Positions 20,249 to 30,400 of a DNA stretch of 64,000 nt are shown one piece after another. Every line of letters begins with the position of its first letter. The first letter of the stretch is position 1. Made by a program: the position numbers and the translations under genes. The DNA lies in assembly GCF_001938945.1 (NCBI RefSeq), contig NZ_MKIO01000021.1:124001-188000 (forward strand). The letters run 5' to 3'. Source of the stretch: Xaviernesmea rhizosphaerae. Lineage in GTDB: Bacteria > Pseudomonadota > Alphaproteobacteria > Rhizobiales > Rhizobiaceae. The notes beneath the pieces were generated by a model, which saw only the letters and a list, made by a program, of their open reading frames with translations, was not told the origin of the DNA and did no database searches.

Positions 20249-21610
20249 ATGGCGCACGCGATCGAAAACAGCATGGGAATGCGGGACTGGGATGCCAAGC
20301 GCAAGCGGTCCTCCGCGCGGGCCGGCAAAGGCGTGCCGGCGCTGCTGGGCTTCGGGCTGGCCGGCGGCGCGGCCATGGCCTGCTGGCTGATGACCATGGC
20401 GACGATGCATCAGGTCTCGGCCGGCATCGATCCCCTGTCGCGGCCGCGCTTCGATGCATCCCTGGGCCTGGCCTCCGCCACGCCGGTGAACCGCGAGCGG
20501 CTGGTGCACCCGTCCAAATTCACGCGTCTCGGCCGCGCGCCGCTCGATGTTGCCGCCCGTGCCGTCACCCATCCCGAAACGCCGCAGGCGGCGCTGAAGG
20601 TGCAGTCGGCCAAGCTCGGCCTGGCGCTGGCGCTGGCCAAGTCCAATGCCGATCTGAGGCCGGCCATGCAGATGGCGGCCGCCGTGCCCGCGCCGAGCGC
20701 CGCCGCGCCGGCGGCAGCGCCTGCGCCCATCGGCACGATTTCCACCGTTCACGTGGCCGTTGCCACGCCGACGCTGCCGCCGGCTCCGGCGCTACCGGCA
20801 ACGCCGGCCGTGCCCACCGTCAGCCTTCCCTCGCAGATGGACATTGCCGAGGCGGAAGCGGCGCCGATCCGGCCGCATGCCATGGTGGAGCCGAGCCCGG
20901 TAAAGACTGGCACGGTCTCCGGCCCGTTCAGCCTGGTCCTGTCCAACTCCGAAACCGCCGAACCGCTGCCCGATCTCGGCCCCATGCCGCTCTCGCGCCC
21001 CGGCGCCGCTGCCGAGGCCCGGCGCCTCGCCCCCGCCAAGGTGGAAGAGGAGGAGGATGATGACGACGCCAAGCCGTCGGTCGTCCGCCGCAAGCCGGCG
21101 CGCACGGAGCTTGCCTATGCCAAGCCGGATGCGCCAATCGATGATGAACCGCCGATCCGCTCGCCGATGCTCGGCCGCAAGGGCGTCGCCATCTATGATA
21201 TTTCCGCCGGCCGCGTGCACATGCCCAATGGCGAGGTGCTCGAGGCGCATTCCGGCATCGGCAAGATGCGCGACAATCCCGATTTCGTTCACGTGCCCAT
21301 GCGCGGGCCGACACCGCCGGGAACCTATAAGGTGACGATGCGCGAGGCGAAGTTCCATGGCGTCGAAGCCGTGCGCCTGACGCCGATGGACGGGGTTGCG
21401 CCGCATGGCCGCGTCGGCCTGCTTGCCCACAGCTATCTCCTGCGCACCCGCGGCGACAGCCATGGCTGCGTCGCCTTTGCCGATTATCCCCGCTTTCTCA
21501 AGGCCTTCAAGCGCGGCGAGATCTCGCAGATGGTCATCGTCAAGAGCATGAAGGGCGGCTTCTCCCCGCAGAAGAAGACGCTGGCCTCGCTGTTTTCCTG
21601 GGGCAAGTGA
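20249..21610 (+). CDS. DUF2778 (Tlde1-type) L,D-transpeptidase-like membrane protein
   Basis: 453 residues. A cytoplasmic stub is followed by one transmembrane segment (about residues 30-52), a roughly 240-residue Pro/Ala-rich low-complexity region with an acidic patch (EEEEDDDDAK), and a C-terminal DUF2778 domain. The domain has the YkuD-like active site: His394 (LLAHSY), His405 and the nucleophile Cys407 (SHGCVAF). Related domains act on peptidoglycan peptides, so a periplasmic wall-remodelling role is likely but inferred. ATG 20249 is preferred to the in-frame TTG one codon earlier. Its stop overlaps the start of the AraC-type regulator. Confidence 0.85.
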   Translation: MAHAIENSMGMRDWDAKRKRSSARAGKGVPALLGFGLAGGAAMACWLMTMATMHQVSAGIDPLSRPRFDASLGLASATPVNRERLVHPSKFTRLGRAPLDVAARAVTHPETPQAALKVQSAKLGLALALAKSNADLRPAMQMAAAVPAPSAAAPAAAPAPIGTISTVHVAVATPTLPPAPALPATPAVPTVSLPSQMDIAEAEAAPIRPHAMVEPSPVKTGTVSGPFSLVLSNSETAEPLPDLGPMPLSRPGAAAEARRLAPAKVEEEEDDDDAKPSVVRRKPARTELAYAKPDAPIDDEPPIRSPMLGRKGVAIYDISAGRVHMPNGEVLEAHSGIGKMRDNPDFVHVPMRGPTPPGTYKVTMREAKFHGVEAVRLTPMDGVAPHGRVGLLAHSYLLRTRGDSHGCVAFADYPRFLKAFKRGEISQMVIVKSMKGGFSPQKKTLASLFSWGK

Positions 21611-22449
21611 GCGCGGCGGGCGACCCTCTCGAGCCGATGCGCGCCGCTGGCCGGCGCGCGCCGGAGCCCGTGGTTGCGCCCGTCGAAATCCTGCGCATCA
21701 CCCAGGCGACGCGGGCGACCTTTGCGGATCTGTTCATCCGCATGGGCTTTCTCTGCTTCATCCATCGCGGCGAGAAACGCGTGGTCTGTCCGCGCAAGGG
21801 CGAGATGATCGGGCGGGAAGGCGATCTGATGATCTTTCCGCCGGGATCGATCGTCACGCTCGAAAACCGGCCACTGCTCAACGGGCAATATGAGGCCGAC
21901 GGGGTCTATTTTTCCTCCGAACTGATCGAGGCGGTCTTTGCCGATCAGCCCGCCGGCGGCGGGCCGGAGGTGCAGATCCTCACCGCCGTGGCCCACCGCC
22001 CGGAGGCGGTTCTGGCGCTGATCCGCCAGACGCTCGAGGATGCCGCCCTGCCGCCGCCGATCCGGGCGCATCGCCTGGTCGAGCCGCTGATCTGGCTGCG
22101 CCATCATGGCATTCGGCTGCGTCCGCTGCCTGCGGATGAGCCGCTCGCGCGGCTGCGCGGGCTGATCGAGACCGATCTCAGCCATCCCTGGCGGGCGGCG
22201 GAGGTGGCCCGCCATTTCGCCATGAGCGAGGCCAGCCTGCGCCGCTGGCTGGGGCGCTCCGGCCATGGCTTTCAGCAGATCCTGCAGACGACGCGGCTGG
22301 AAAAGGGCCTGACCCTGCTGCAGACCACCCGCTTGCCGATCTCCGAGATCGCGCTCGACTGCGGCTTTAAGACGCCCTCGCACTTCTCCGATTCTTTCAG
22401 GCAGCGTTTCGGCATCAAGCCGAAGGCGATCCGCACGGCGGCAGACTGA
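21607..22449 (+). CDS. AraC family transcriptional regulator
   Basis: 280 residues: an N-terminal sensing domain of about 170 residues and a C-terminal double helix-turn-helix (ARHFAMSEASLRRWLGRSGHGF and LPISEIALDCGFKTPSHFSDSFRQRFG). The GTG start at 21607 overlaps the upstream TGA (GTGA), suggesting coupling with the DUF2778 gene; ATG 21637 is an alternative. The N-terminal region resembles that of AraC proteins sensing small molecules, but the ligand is unknown. Confidence 0.9.
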   Translation: MSAAGDPLEPMRAAGRRAPEPVVAPVEILRITQATRATFADLFIRMGFLCFIHRGEKRVVCPRKGEMIGREGDLMIFPPGSIVTLENRPLLNGQYEADGVYFSSELIEAVFADQPAGGGPEVQILTAVAHRPEAVLALIRQTLEDAALPPPIRAHRLVEPLIWLRHHGIRLRPLPADEPLARLRGLIETDLSHPWRAAEVARHFAMSEASLRRWLGRSGHGFQQILQTTRLEKGLTLLQTTRLPISEIALDCGFKTPSHFSDSFRQRFGIKPKAIRTAAD

Positions 22450-22549
22450 TCGAAATCCGATAGTTTCTGCCCGGCAGCCGGAAGCGGCGAACACCCGGCC
22501 GTCCTACACAGACAGCGTCGTCATCACATCTCACGGAGAAAGGGTGAAC

Positions 22550-23110
22550 ATGCTTCTGACGAGGATTTTTGGCCGGGCGGCTCAGGCTGTCCTGCTGGCC
22601 ACAGCGCTTGGCGCGGCAGCCCAGGCGCAGGATTTCAAGCTCACCAGCCCGGCCTTTGCCGAGGGCGCAAAGCTTTCGACGGATCAGGTGTTCAAGGGGT
22701 TCGGCTGCGAAGGCGGCAATCTCTCGCCCGCGCTCTCCTGGTCGGGCGCGCCCAAGGGCACCAAGAGCTTCGCATTGACCGCCTATGATCCGGATGCGCC
22801 CACGGGCTCCGGCTGGTGGCACTGGAACATCGTCGATCTGCCGGCCGACACCACGGCTCTGAAGGCCGGCGCCAGCGGTCAGCCGGCGCTGCCCAAGGGG
22901 GCGGTGGAGCTGCGCAATGATTATGGCGTCACCGGCTTCGGTGGGGCCTGCCCGCCGCCGGGCGAAGTGCACCGCTATATCTTCACCATCCATGCGCTGG
23001 ATGTGGAAAAGCTCGATCTGCCCAAGGATGCCTCCAATGCGCTGGCCGGCTTCATGATCGGTGCGCACCAGATCGGCGCGGCGAAGATCACCGCCGTCTA
23101 CAACCGCTGA
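22550..23110 (+). CDS. YbhB/YbcL family protein (PEBP-like), secreted
   Basis: 186 residues from ATG 22550: signal peptide (AAQAVLLATALGAAAQAQ) and a phosphatidylethanolamine-binding-protein fold with the conserved DPDAPTGSGWWHWNIVDLP and HRYIFTIHAL motifs. The function of bacterial YbhB proteins is unclear. GGAGAAAGGG precedes it; an in-frame GTG at 22544 sits too close to that site. A terminator follows. Confidence 0.92.
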   Translation: MLLTRIFGRAAQAVLLATALGAAAQAQDFKLTSPAFAEGAKLSTDQVFKGFGCEGGNLSPALSWSGAPKGTKSFALTAYDPDAPTGSGWWHWNIVDLPADTTALKAGASGQPALPKGAVELRNDYGVTGFGGACPPPGEVHRYIFTIHALDVEKLDLPKDASNALAGFMIGAHQIGAAKITAVYNR

Positions 23111-23124
23111 ACCGCTGGAACAGA

Positions 23125-23156
23125 GACGGCGCCGGGCCTTTCCGGCGTCGTTTCTC
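23125..23156 (+). terminator. Terminator after ybhB-like gene
   Basis: GACGGCGCCGG at 23125-23135 pairs with CCGGCGTCG at 23142-23150 with one mismatch, followed by TTTCTC. It lies in the convergent gap before uvrD. Confidence 0.7.
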
Positions 23157-23174
23157 TAAGAAACCTGCGGCGGC

Positions 23175-25790
23175 TTACTGCGCCGCCTCCAGAAAGCTCT
23201 CCAGCACGCGCTTCTGGCCGGCACGGTCGAAATCGATGGTCAGCTTGTTGCCCTCGATCACCGCAACCGTGCCGTTGCCGAACTTCATGTGGAAGACCCG
23301 GTCGCCGATGGCAAAGCGCGAAGGCGTGTCGACCGTGGATTTCGCCACCAGCTCGCCCTCGATCGTGCGGGCGCGTGGACCGCTTTCGCCATAGCCGACG
23401 CGCTCGACGCCGACGCCGGAACGGTTGCCCCAATTGCTGCGGGTGGCGTCGGTGCGGTTGGCCTGGGCGCGCTTCCAGCCGGGGGTGGAATAGGAATTGG
23501 CAAAAGCATCCTGCGTGTCGAAGCGCGACTGGCCGTAGCCGCCGCGTCCATAGCCGCCATAGGAGCTCTCGCTTTCGGCCACTTCCACATGCGGCTCGGG
23601 CAGCTCGTCCAGGAAGCGGGAGGGGATGGTCGATTGCCAAAGGCCGTGGATGCGCCGGTTGGAGACGAACCAGAGATGGCAGCGGCGCTTGGCGCGCGTC
23701 AGCCCGACATAGGCCAGCCGCCGCTCTTCCTCCAGGCCCGAGCGCCCGCCTTCGTCCAGCGAGCGCTGATGCGGGAACAGGCCTTCCTCCCAGCCAGGCA
23801 GGAAGACCGTCTCGAACTCCAGACCCTTGGCCGAATGCAGCGTCATGATGTTGACGGCGTCGAGATTCTCGTTCTGCTCGGCATCCATCACCAGCGACAC
23901 ATGCTCCAGAAAGCCGCGCAGGCTCTCGAAGCTTTCCATCGAGCGGATCAGTTCCTTCAGGTTGTCGAGCCTGCCCGGCGCATCGGCCGATTTGTCGGCC
24001 TTCCACATGTCGGTATAGCCGGATTCTTCCAGAATGATTTCGGCCAGTTCGGTATGCGGCGTGGTCTCCAACAGGCCCTGCCAGCGGCGGAACATGGTGA
24101 CGACGTCGAACAGCGACTTGCGCGCCTTCGGCTTCAGCTCGTCGGTCTCGATCATCTCGCCAGAGACCTGGAACATCGGGATATCACGGGCGCGCGCCTG
24201 GTCGTGGATCAGCCGCACCGTAGTGTCGCCGAGCCCGCGCTTGGGCACATTGATAATCCGCTCGAAGGCCAGATCGTCGGCCGGCTGGCAGACCATGCGG
24301 AAATAGGCCATGGCGTCGCGGATTTCCTGGCGCTCGTAGAAGCGCGGGCCGCCGATGACGCGGTAATTGAGGCCGAGGGTGACGAAACGGTCTTCGAATT
24401 CGCGCATCTGGAAGGAGGCGCGCACCAGGATCGCCATATTGTTCAGCGGATGTTTCTGCCGCTGGAGCTGCTCGATCTCCTCGCCGACGGCGCGGGCCTC
24501 CTCCTCCGAGTCCCAGGCGGCATGCACCTTGACCTTCACATCCTCGGGATCGGCGCGGTCGGTAAACAGCGTCTTGCCGAGCCGCCCTTCATTATGGGCG
24601 ATCAGATGGGCGGCGGCGCCGAGAATATGCGCGGTCGAGCGATAGTTGCGCTCGAGCTTGATGACCACGGCGCCGGGAAAATCCTTCTCGAAGCGAAGGA
24701 TATTGTCCACCTCCGCCCCGCGCCAGCCATAGATCGACTGGTCGTCGTCGCCGACGCAGCAGATGTTCACGCGCTGGTCGACGGCCTCCACAGCCTCGCC
24801 TGCGGGGATGAAGCGCGCGCCGGCATCGGCAAAACCCTGCGCCGAAGCGTTGGCCGGGGCGGGCCGGCGGGCGCGCGGCCGCTGGGCCAGCAGGCGCAGC
24901 CAGAGATATTGCGCGGTGTTGGTGTCTTGATACTCGTCCACCAGAATATAGCGGAAACGATCGTGATATTCGCGCAGAAGATCGGGATGGGCGCGGAAGA
25001 CGGCGATGGGATGCAGCAGCAGATCGCCGAAATCGCAGGCGTTCAGCGTCTTCAGCCGGGCCTGATAGGCGGCATAGAGTTCGCGGCCCTTGCCATTGGC
25101 GAAGGCGCGGGCGTCGCCCTCGGGAATATCGGCGGGCAGCAGCCCCTTGTTCTTCCAGCCGTCGATCATGCCGGCAAACTGCTTGGCCGGCCACCGCTTG
25201 TCGTCCAGCCCCTCGGCCTGGATGATCTGCTTGATCAGCCGCACCACATCGTCGGTGTCGAGAATGGTGAAGTCGGAGCGCAGGCCGGCGAGCTCGGCAT
25301 GGCGGCGCAAAAGCTTGACGCCGATCGAGTGGAAGGTGCCGAGCCAGGGCATGCCCTCGACGGCACCGCCGACGAGAACGCCGACGCGCTCCTTCATCTC
25401 GCGCGCCGCCTTGTTGGTGAAGGTCACTGCGAGGATCTGTGAGGGATAGGCACGGCCAGAGGCGAGGATATGGGCGATGCGGGTGGTGAGCACGCGGGTC
25501 TTGCCGGTGCCGGCGCCAGCCAGAACCAGCACCGGACCGTCCAGCGTTTCCACCGCCTGGCGCTGCTCGGGGTTCAGGCCGGAGAGATAATCGGGCACGC
25601 TGGGGCCGCCGCGCGCCGCCATGGCGCGCGCGGCAATGCCGCTAGCGGCCGGGCGCGGGGAGGCTGCGGGCTGGTGGCGCGTCTCGTCCGGGCGCGGCGC
25701 CTCGGCCGGGCCGCCGGTCGCTCGTCCACGCGGGGCGCGCGCAGGCGGCTCCTCGTCGAAGAAGGGAATATCGTCAAAACCGTTGCTCAT
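23175..25790 (-). CDS. uvrD: ATP-dependent DNA helicase UvrD/PcrA
   Basis: Superfamily 1A 3'-5' helicase for excision repair and displacement of proteins from DNA. 871 residues from the Met at 25790. All motifs are visible: Walker A AGAGTGKT (91-98), DEYQDTN, VGDDDQSIYGWRGA, TLHSAKGLEFETVFLPG, VGLTRAK, and a C-terminal Tudor-like domain (FAIGDRVFHMKFGNGTVAVI) typical of PcrA/UvrD. The N-terminal 60 residues are a low-complexity acidic/Pro-Arg tail. A low-complexity insert of about 35 residues lies between DEYQDTN and VGDDDQSIY. Confidence 0.96.
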   Translation of the reverse strand: MSNGFDDIPFFDEEPPARAPRGRATGGPAEAPRPDETRHQPAASPRPAASGIAARAMAARGGPSVPDYLSGLNPEQRQAVETLDGPVLVLAGAGTGKTRVLTTRIAHILASGRAYPSQILAVTFTNKAAREMKERVGVLVGGAVEGMPWLGTFHSIGVKLLRRHAELAGLRSDFTILDTDDVVRLIKQIIQAEGLDDKRWPAKQFAGMIDGWKNKGLLPADIPEGDARAFANGKGRELYAAYQARLKTLNACDFGDLLLHPIAVFRAHPDLLREYHDRFRYILVDEYQDTNTAQYLWLRLLAQRPRARRPAPANASAQGFADAGARFIPAGEAVEAVDQRVNICCVGDDDQSIYGWRGAEVDNILRFEKDFPGAVVIKLERNYRSTAHILGAAAHLIAHNEGRLGKTLFTDRADPEDVKVKVHAAWDSEEEARAVGEEIEQLQRQKHPLNNMAILVRASFQMREFEDRFVTLGLNYRVIGGPRFYERQEIRDAMAYFRMVCQPADDLAFERIINVPKRGLGDTTVRLIHDQARARDIPMFQVSGEMIETDELKPKARKSLFDVVTMFRRWQGLLETTPHTELAEIILEESGYTDMWKADKSADAPGRLDNLKELIRSMESFESLRGFLEHVSLVMDAEQNENLDAVNIMTLHSAKGLEFETVFLPGWEEGLFPHQRSLDEGGRSGLEEERRLAYVGLTRAKRRCHLWFVSNRRIHGLWQSTIPSRFLDELPEPHVEVAESESSYGGYGRGGYGQSRFDTQDAFANSYSTPGWKRAQANRTDATRSNWGNRSGVGVERVGYGESGPRARTIEGELVAKSTVDTPSRFAIGDRVFHMKFGNGTVAVIEGNKLTIDFDRAGQKRVLESFLEAAQ

Positions 25791-26257
25791 GGCGTCCCAA
25801 TGTAGTGATTCGGCCTGCAAAGGCCATAAGGCTGTTCTGCATTTATTCCGCCAGTCCAGCCGTTTCCCGCCCTCTATACACCGAGGATGCGACCTCATCG
25901 CGCGCCGATGACAATTTCGTCAGCGGGCTGCGAAGCGGTTGCGTCCCGCCATTGCGGGGAGGATAGTCCCGCCCGTATCGATGGCCTTGCGGGATCTGTC
26001 CACCGGGGTCTGGCCACGGGGTCGCCGTCATCCCGGACGCGACCCGCGGCAGGAACGGTCGTGATGATGGCGCGCAAACATGGCTGCGGTGGGACCCTTT
26101 GCTCTGGTGGCGCGTCATCGGAGTGAACCGCGCCGATCCGTTCTCCCGTTTGCCCCGTAGAGACCGCGTCCCGCAGATCGATCGATGTCGCAATGCGAGG
26201 CGGCCGGCCGCGAAAAGGCGGACGGACGCCTGATAAAGACGAAGGGAACCGCCACAG
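25791..26257. other. Divergent intergenic region uvrD / RND efflux operon
   Basis: 467 bases with no gene. Several open frames cross it in both directions, but they read into antisense of uvrD or have no domain. It should carry the promoters of both flanking genes and any operator for the efflux operon. No regulator gene adjoins, and I could not find a convincing palindrome. Confidence 0.5.
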
Positions 26258-27472
26258 ATGCGCCTGTCGACGCAGCTTGTCATCGCAACCGTGCTTCTGG
26301 TCGCCACGCTTGTGGTGGCCGTGCGCTTTGTCCCGGGCGCAGCCTCGAAGCTCGAGAGCGCAGGGGTTCCCGCATCGCTTGCCGGACTTATCGCCGGAAA
26401 GCCGTCGGCGGGCGCTCAAGGCGCGGCGCGCGAAACGACGGGTGCGCTTGCGCGGCAAGGCGGCGGCGGGCGCAATGGTGCTTCCGGCCCTCCGATCGTC
26501 GTGGTCCAGGCCGTGGCCATGGGGGTCGTGAACGACCGGATCGAAGCGCTCGGCACCGGCGAGGCCCGCAGCACGGTCTCCGTAACGCCGCTGTCGACCG
26601 GCAATCTGGCGCAGGTGCTGGTGACTTCAGGCGATCGCGTCGAGATCGGCCAGGTGATCGCCCGGCTGGACAATGACGCGCAGACCATCGCCGCCGAACA
26701 GGGGCGCGTCGCCGTGGAAAAGGCGCGCGATGCGTTGGACCGTAACCGCAGGCTCGGCAATGCCGTGTCGATCGCCGCCCTGCGACAGGCCGAATTCGAC
26801 CTTCAGGCCGCCGAGCTGGAGCGGCAATCGGCCGAGCTGGAGCTGAAGCGGCGCGATATCGTCTCGCCGGCCAAGGGCGTGGTCGGCATCATCACCGCCA
26901 ATCCCGGCGATTACGTCACGACCTCGACCGCCGTTGCCGTGGTCGATGATCGCAGCGAGATCCTTGTCGATTTCTGGGTGCCGGAGCGGCTCTCCAACCA
27001 GATCCGGGCCGGGCAGCCGGTTTCCGCCACCGCCGTGGCAATGCCGGCGCGCGATTTCGCCGGCACCGTTTCCGCCATCGACAACCGCATCGACCAGGCC
27101 AGCCGGACGCTGCGCGTGCGCGCGCGCCTCGACAATCCCGATGATGTGCTCAGGGCCGGCATGTCCTTCTCGGTCCAGGTCCGCTTCCCCGGCGAGACCT
27201 ATCCGGCGGTCAATCCGCTGGCGGTACAGTGGAGTTCCGATGGCGCCTTCGTCTGGCAGGTGCTGGACGACAAGGCCAGGCGCGTGCCCATCAAGATCAT
27301 CCAGCGCAATTCCGATGCCGTGCTGGTGGATGCGGCGCTCAAGGAAGGCGACCGGGTGATCATCGAAGGCGTGCAGCGGGCGCGCGAGGGCGGGCCGGTG
27401 CGCATCGAGGGCGCTGATCCCGCACCCTCCACCCGCAATCAGGAGATTTCCAAGGCGGAGGGCCGCTCGTGA
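26258..27472 (+). CDS. RND efflux periplasmic adaptor (HlyD/AcrA family)
   Basis: Membrane-fusion subunit linking an RND pump to an outer-membrane channel. 404 residues: an N-terminal membrane anchor (VIATVLLVATLVVAVRF), a lipoyl/barrel-sandwich half (LAQVLVTSGDRVEIGQVIARLDN), an alpha-hairpin around residues 145-185, the second lipoyl half (VSPAKGVVGIITANPGDYV) and a beta-barrel domain. It is followed by the pump gene with a 4-base overlap. No outer-membrane partner is encoded nearby, so a generic TolC is probably shared. Confidence 0.93.
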   Translation: MRLSTQLVIATVLLVATLVVAVRFVPGAASKLESAGVPASLAGLIAGKPSAGAQGAARETTGALARQGGGGRNGASGPPIVVVQAVAMGVVNDRIEALGTGEARSTVSVTPLSTGNLAQVLVTSGDRVEIGQVIARLDNDAQTIAAEQGRVAVEKARDALDRNRRLGNAVSIAALRQAEFDLQAAELERQSAELELKRRDIVSPAKGVVGIITANPGDYVTTSTAVAVVDDRSEILVDFWVPERLSNQIRAGQPVSATAVAMPARDFAGTVSAIDNRIDQASRTLRVRARLDNPDDVLRAGMSFSVQVRFPGETYPAVNPLAVQWSSDGAFVWQVLDDKARRVPIKIIQRNSDAVLVDAALKEGDRVIIEGVQRAREGGPVRIEGADPAPSTRNQEISKAEGRS

Positions 27473-30400
27473 AGCATGAACTGCCCCGCATCGAGCCGAC
27501 GCCCGTGCCGGCAAGCCCCGAAGGCGGGCAGGCCGGATTTACCGCGCTGTTCGTGCGCCGGCCGATTTTCGCGCTCGTGGTCAATCTCCTGATCATCGTC
27601 GCCGGGCTTGCGGCGCTGAACGGCATCGAGGTGCGCGAACTGCCGCAGGTGGACCGCCCCGTCGTCTCGGTCACCACGACCTTCGATGGCGCCTCGCCGG
27701 AGACGGTGGACCGCGAGATCACCTCGGTGGTGGAAGGCGCGGTCAGCCGCGTCCAGGGCATCAAGAATATCTCCTCCACCTCCGAATATGCCCGCAGCCG
27801 GGTGACGCTGGAGTTTTCCGACGCCACCGATGTCAGCCAGGCCGCCAATGACGTGCGCGACGCGCTGGGCCGGGTGACCAACACCCTGCCGGAAACGGCG
27901 GATGCGCCGCAGATCGTCAAGGCCGATGCCGACAGCCAGCCGATCCTGCGCCTGGCGCTCACCTCCGACAGGCTTTCGACCGAGGACCTCTCGCTGCTGG
28001 CCGAAAACGAGGTGACCGACCGTCTGGCTGCCGTCGAGGGCGTGGCCGACGTGCAGCTCAACGGCCAGCAGGAGAAGATCTTCCGCGTCGATGTCGACCA
28101 GAACAAGCTCGCCGCGCGCGGGCTGACGGTCGCAAACCTGCGCAATGCGCTGGCCACCGCCGCGCTCGACGTGCCGGCCGGCTCGCTCACCAGCGCCAAT
28201 CAGGATATTTCGGTGCGCGCCACCGCCGATCTGCAGCGGCCCGAACAGTTCGAGCGGCTGCTGCTTGCCGACAATATCCGGCTCGGCGATGTCGCCACCG
28301 TCACCATCGGCCCTGACATCGGCACGTCGGCGCTGCGCTCCAATGGCAGCCCCGGCATCGGCCTGGGCATCATTCGCCAGGCGCAGTCCAACACGCTGGA
28401 TATTTCCGAAGGCGTGCGCCGCACCGTGGGCGAGATCAATGCGGTGCTGCCCGAGGGCACGCGGCTGCAGATCACCAGTGACGACGCCGTCTTCATCGAA
28501 GGCGCGATCCATGAGGTCGAGATCGCGCTGGTGGCGGCGGTGCTCGCCGTTACCGTGGTCATCTATCTCTTCCTGCTCGACTGGCGCGCGACTCTGATCC
28601 CGACCATGACCATGCCAATCGCGCTGATCGGCACCTGCGCGGCGATCTATCTCGCGGGTTTCTCGATCAATATTCTCACGCTGCTCGCCATCGTTCTGGC
28701 CACTGGCCTGGTGGTGGACGATGCCATCGTCGTGCTGGAGAACATCGTGCGCCGGCGTTCGCAGGGCGTGGGGCCGCGCGCAGCCGCCGTGTTGGGCACG
28801 CTGGAGGTGTTTTTCGCCGTGCTGGCGACCACGGCCACGCTCGCGGCCGTCTTCATCCCGCTTTCCTTCCTGCCCGGGCAGACCGGCGGCCTGTTCCGCG
28901 AATTCGGCTTCGTGCTGGCCTTTTCCATCCTGCTTTCCGCCTTCGTGGCGCTGACGCTCTGCCCGATGCTGGCGGCGCGCATGCTGAAGCCCCATGCCGC
29001 CTCCCATGGGCGCAAGGGGCCGCTCGCGCGATTGGGCGGGCTGTTGTCGGGGGCCTATCGCCGCGCGCTAGCCGCCTGTCTCAATGCGCCCTTCGTGGTG
29101 CTGGTCGTGGCTGGCTTGGTGGCGGCTGGCGGCGGCATCGCCTTTACCGCGCTGACCTCGGAACTGACGCCGACCGAGGATCGCTCGCGCATTCTCCTGC
29201 GCATCCAGGCGCCGCAGGGCGTGTCGCTCGATTATACCCAGGCGCAGATGCGCCGGATCGAGGACGGGCTGAAACCTCTGGTAGAGCGTGGCGAGATCGC
29301 CAATGTCTATTCCGTCTCCGGCCAGGGCGCCGCGGTCAACTCGGGCTTCATGGTGCTGTCGCTCGCGCCCTGGAGCGAGCGCAGCCGCAGCCAGCAGGAG
29401 ATTTCCCGCGACATCACCCGGATCACCGCCGCCATTCCCTCGGTGCGCGCCTTCCCCGTTCAGCCCAACAGCCTGGGCATTCGCGGCGCCGGCAATGGCC
29501 TGCAGGTGGCGCTGGTCGGCAATGATTACGGGAAGCTGGGAACCGCCGCTGCTGCCCTTGTGCGCAAGCTGGAGGATAGCGGCCGTTTCGAGAATGTCCG
29601 CCTGAACTATGAGGCCAATCAGGCACAGCTTTCCGTCACCATCGACCGCGAGCGCGCCTCCGACCTCGGCATCGACATCACCGGTCTCTCGGCCGCCCTT
29701 CAGGCCATGCTCGACGGCAACAGCGTGGTCGATGTCTTCGTGGAGGGCGAGGCCTATCCGGTGAAGCTGGTCTCCACCACGCGGCCGGTGAACGATCCGA
29801 CCGACCTTGGCAATCTGTTCCTCAAGACCGGGGAGGGGCGCATCGTGCCGATGTCGACCATCGCCTCGATCGAGGAGCGGGCGGTGGCGCCGCAGCTGGA
29901 GCGCCAGGCGCAGCTGCGCGCGGTCTCGCTTTCGGCAGGCCTGCGCGAGGGGTTCGGCTTGAGCGAAGCGCTGACCTTCGCCCAGGAGGCGGCCGCCCCG
30001 CTTCTGCCGCCGGGCTCACGCTTGGTGCCTCTGTCTGAGGCGGCGACCCTCGGCGAGAACGCCAATGGTCTGGTGATCACCTTCGGCTTCGCGCTGGTCA
30101 TCATCTTCCTGGTGCTGGCAGCGCAGTTTGAAAGCTTCATCAGCGGCGTGGTCATCATGTTCACCGTGCCGCTGGGGCTTGCCTGTGCCGTCTTCGCCAT
30201 GCTTCTGACCGGCACCACCCTCAATATCTACAGCCAGATCGGCCTGGTTCTGCTGGTCGGCATCATGGCGAAGAACGGCATCCTGATCGTCGAATTCGCC
30301 AATCAGCTGCGCGAGCACGGCCAGGGCCTGCGTGAGGCGATCGAGAATGCCGCCAATATCCGCCTGCGCCCTGTCATGATGACAATGATCGCCACCATCG

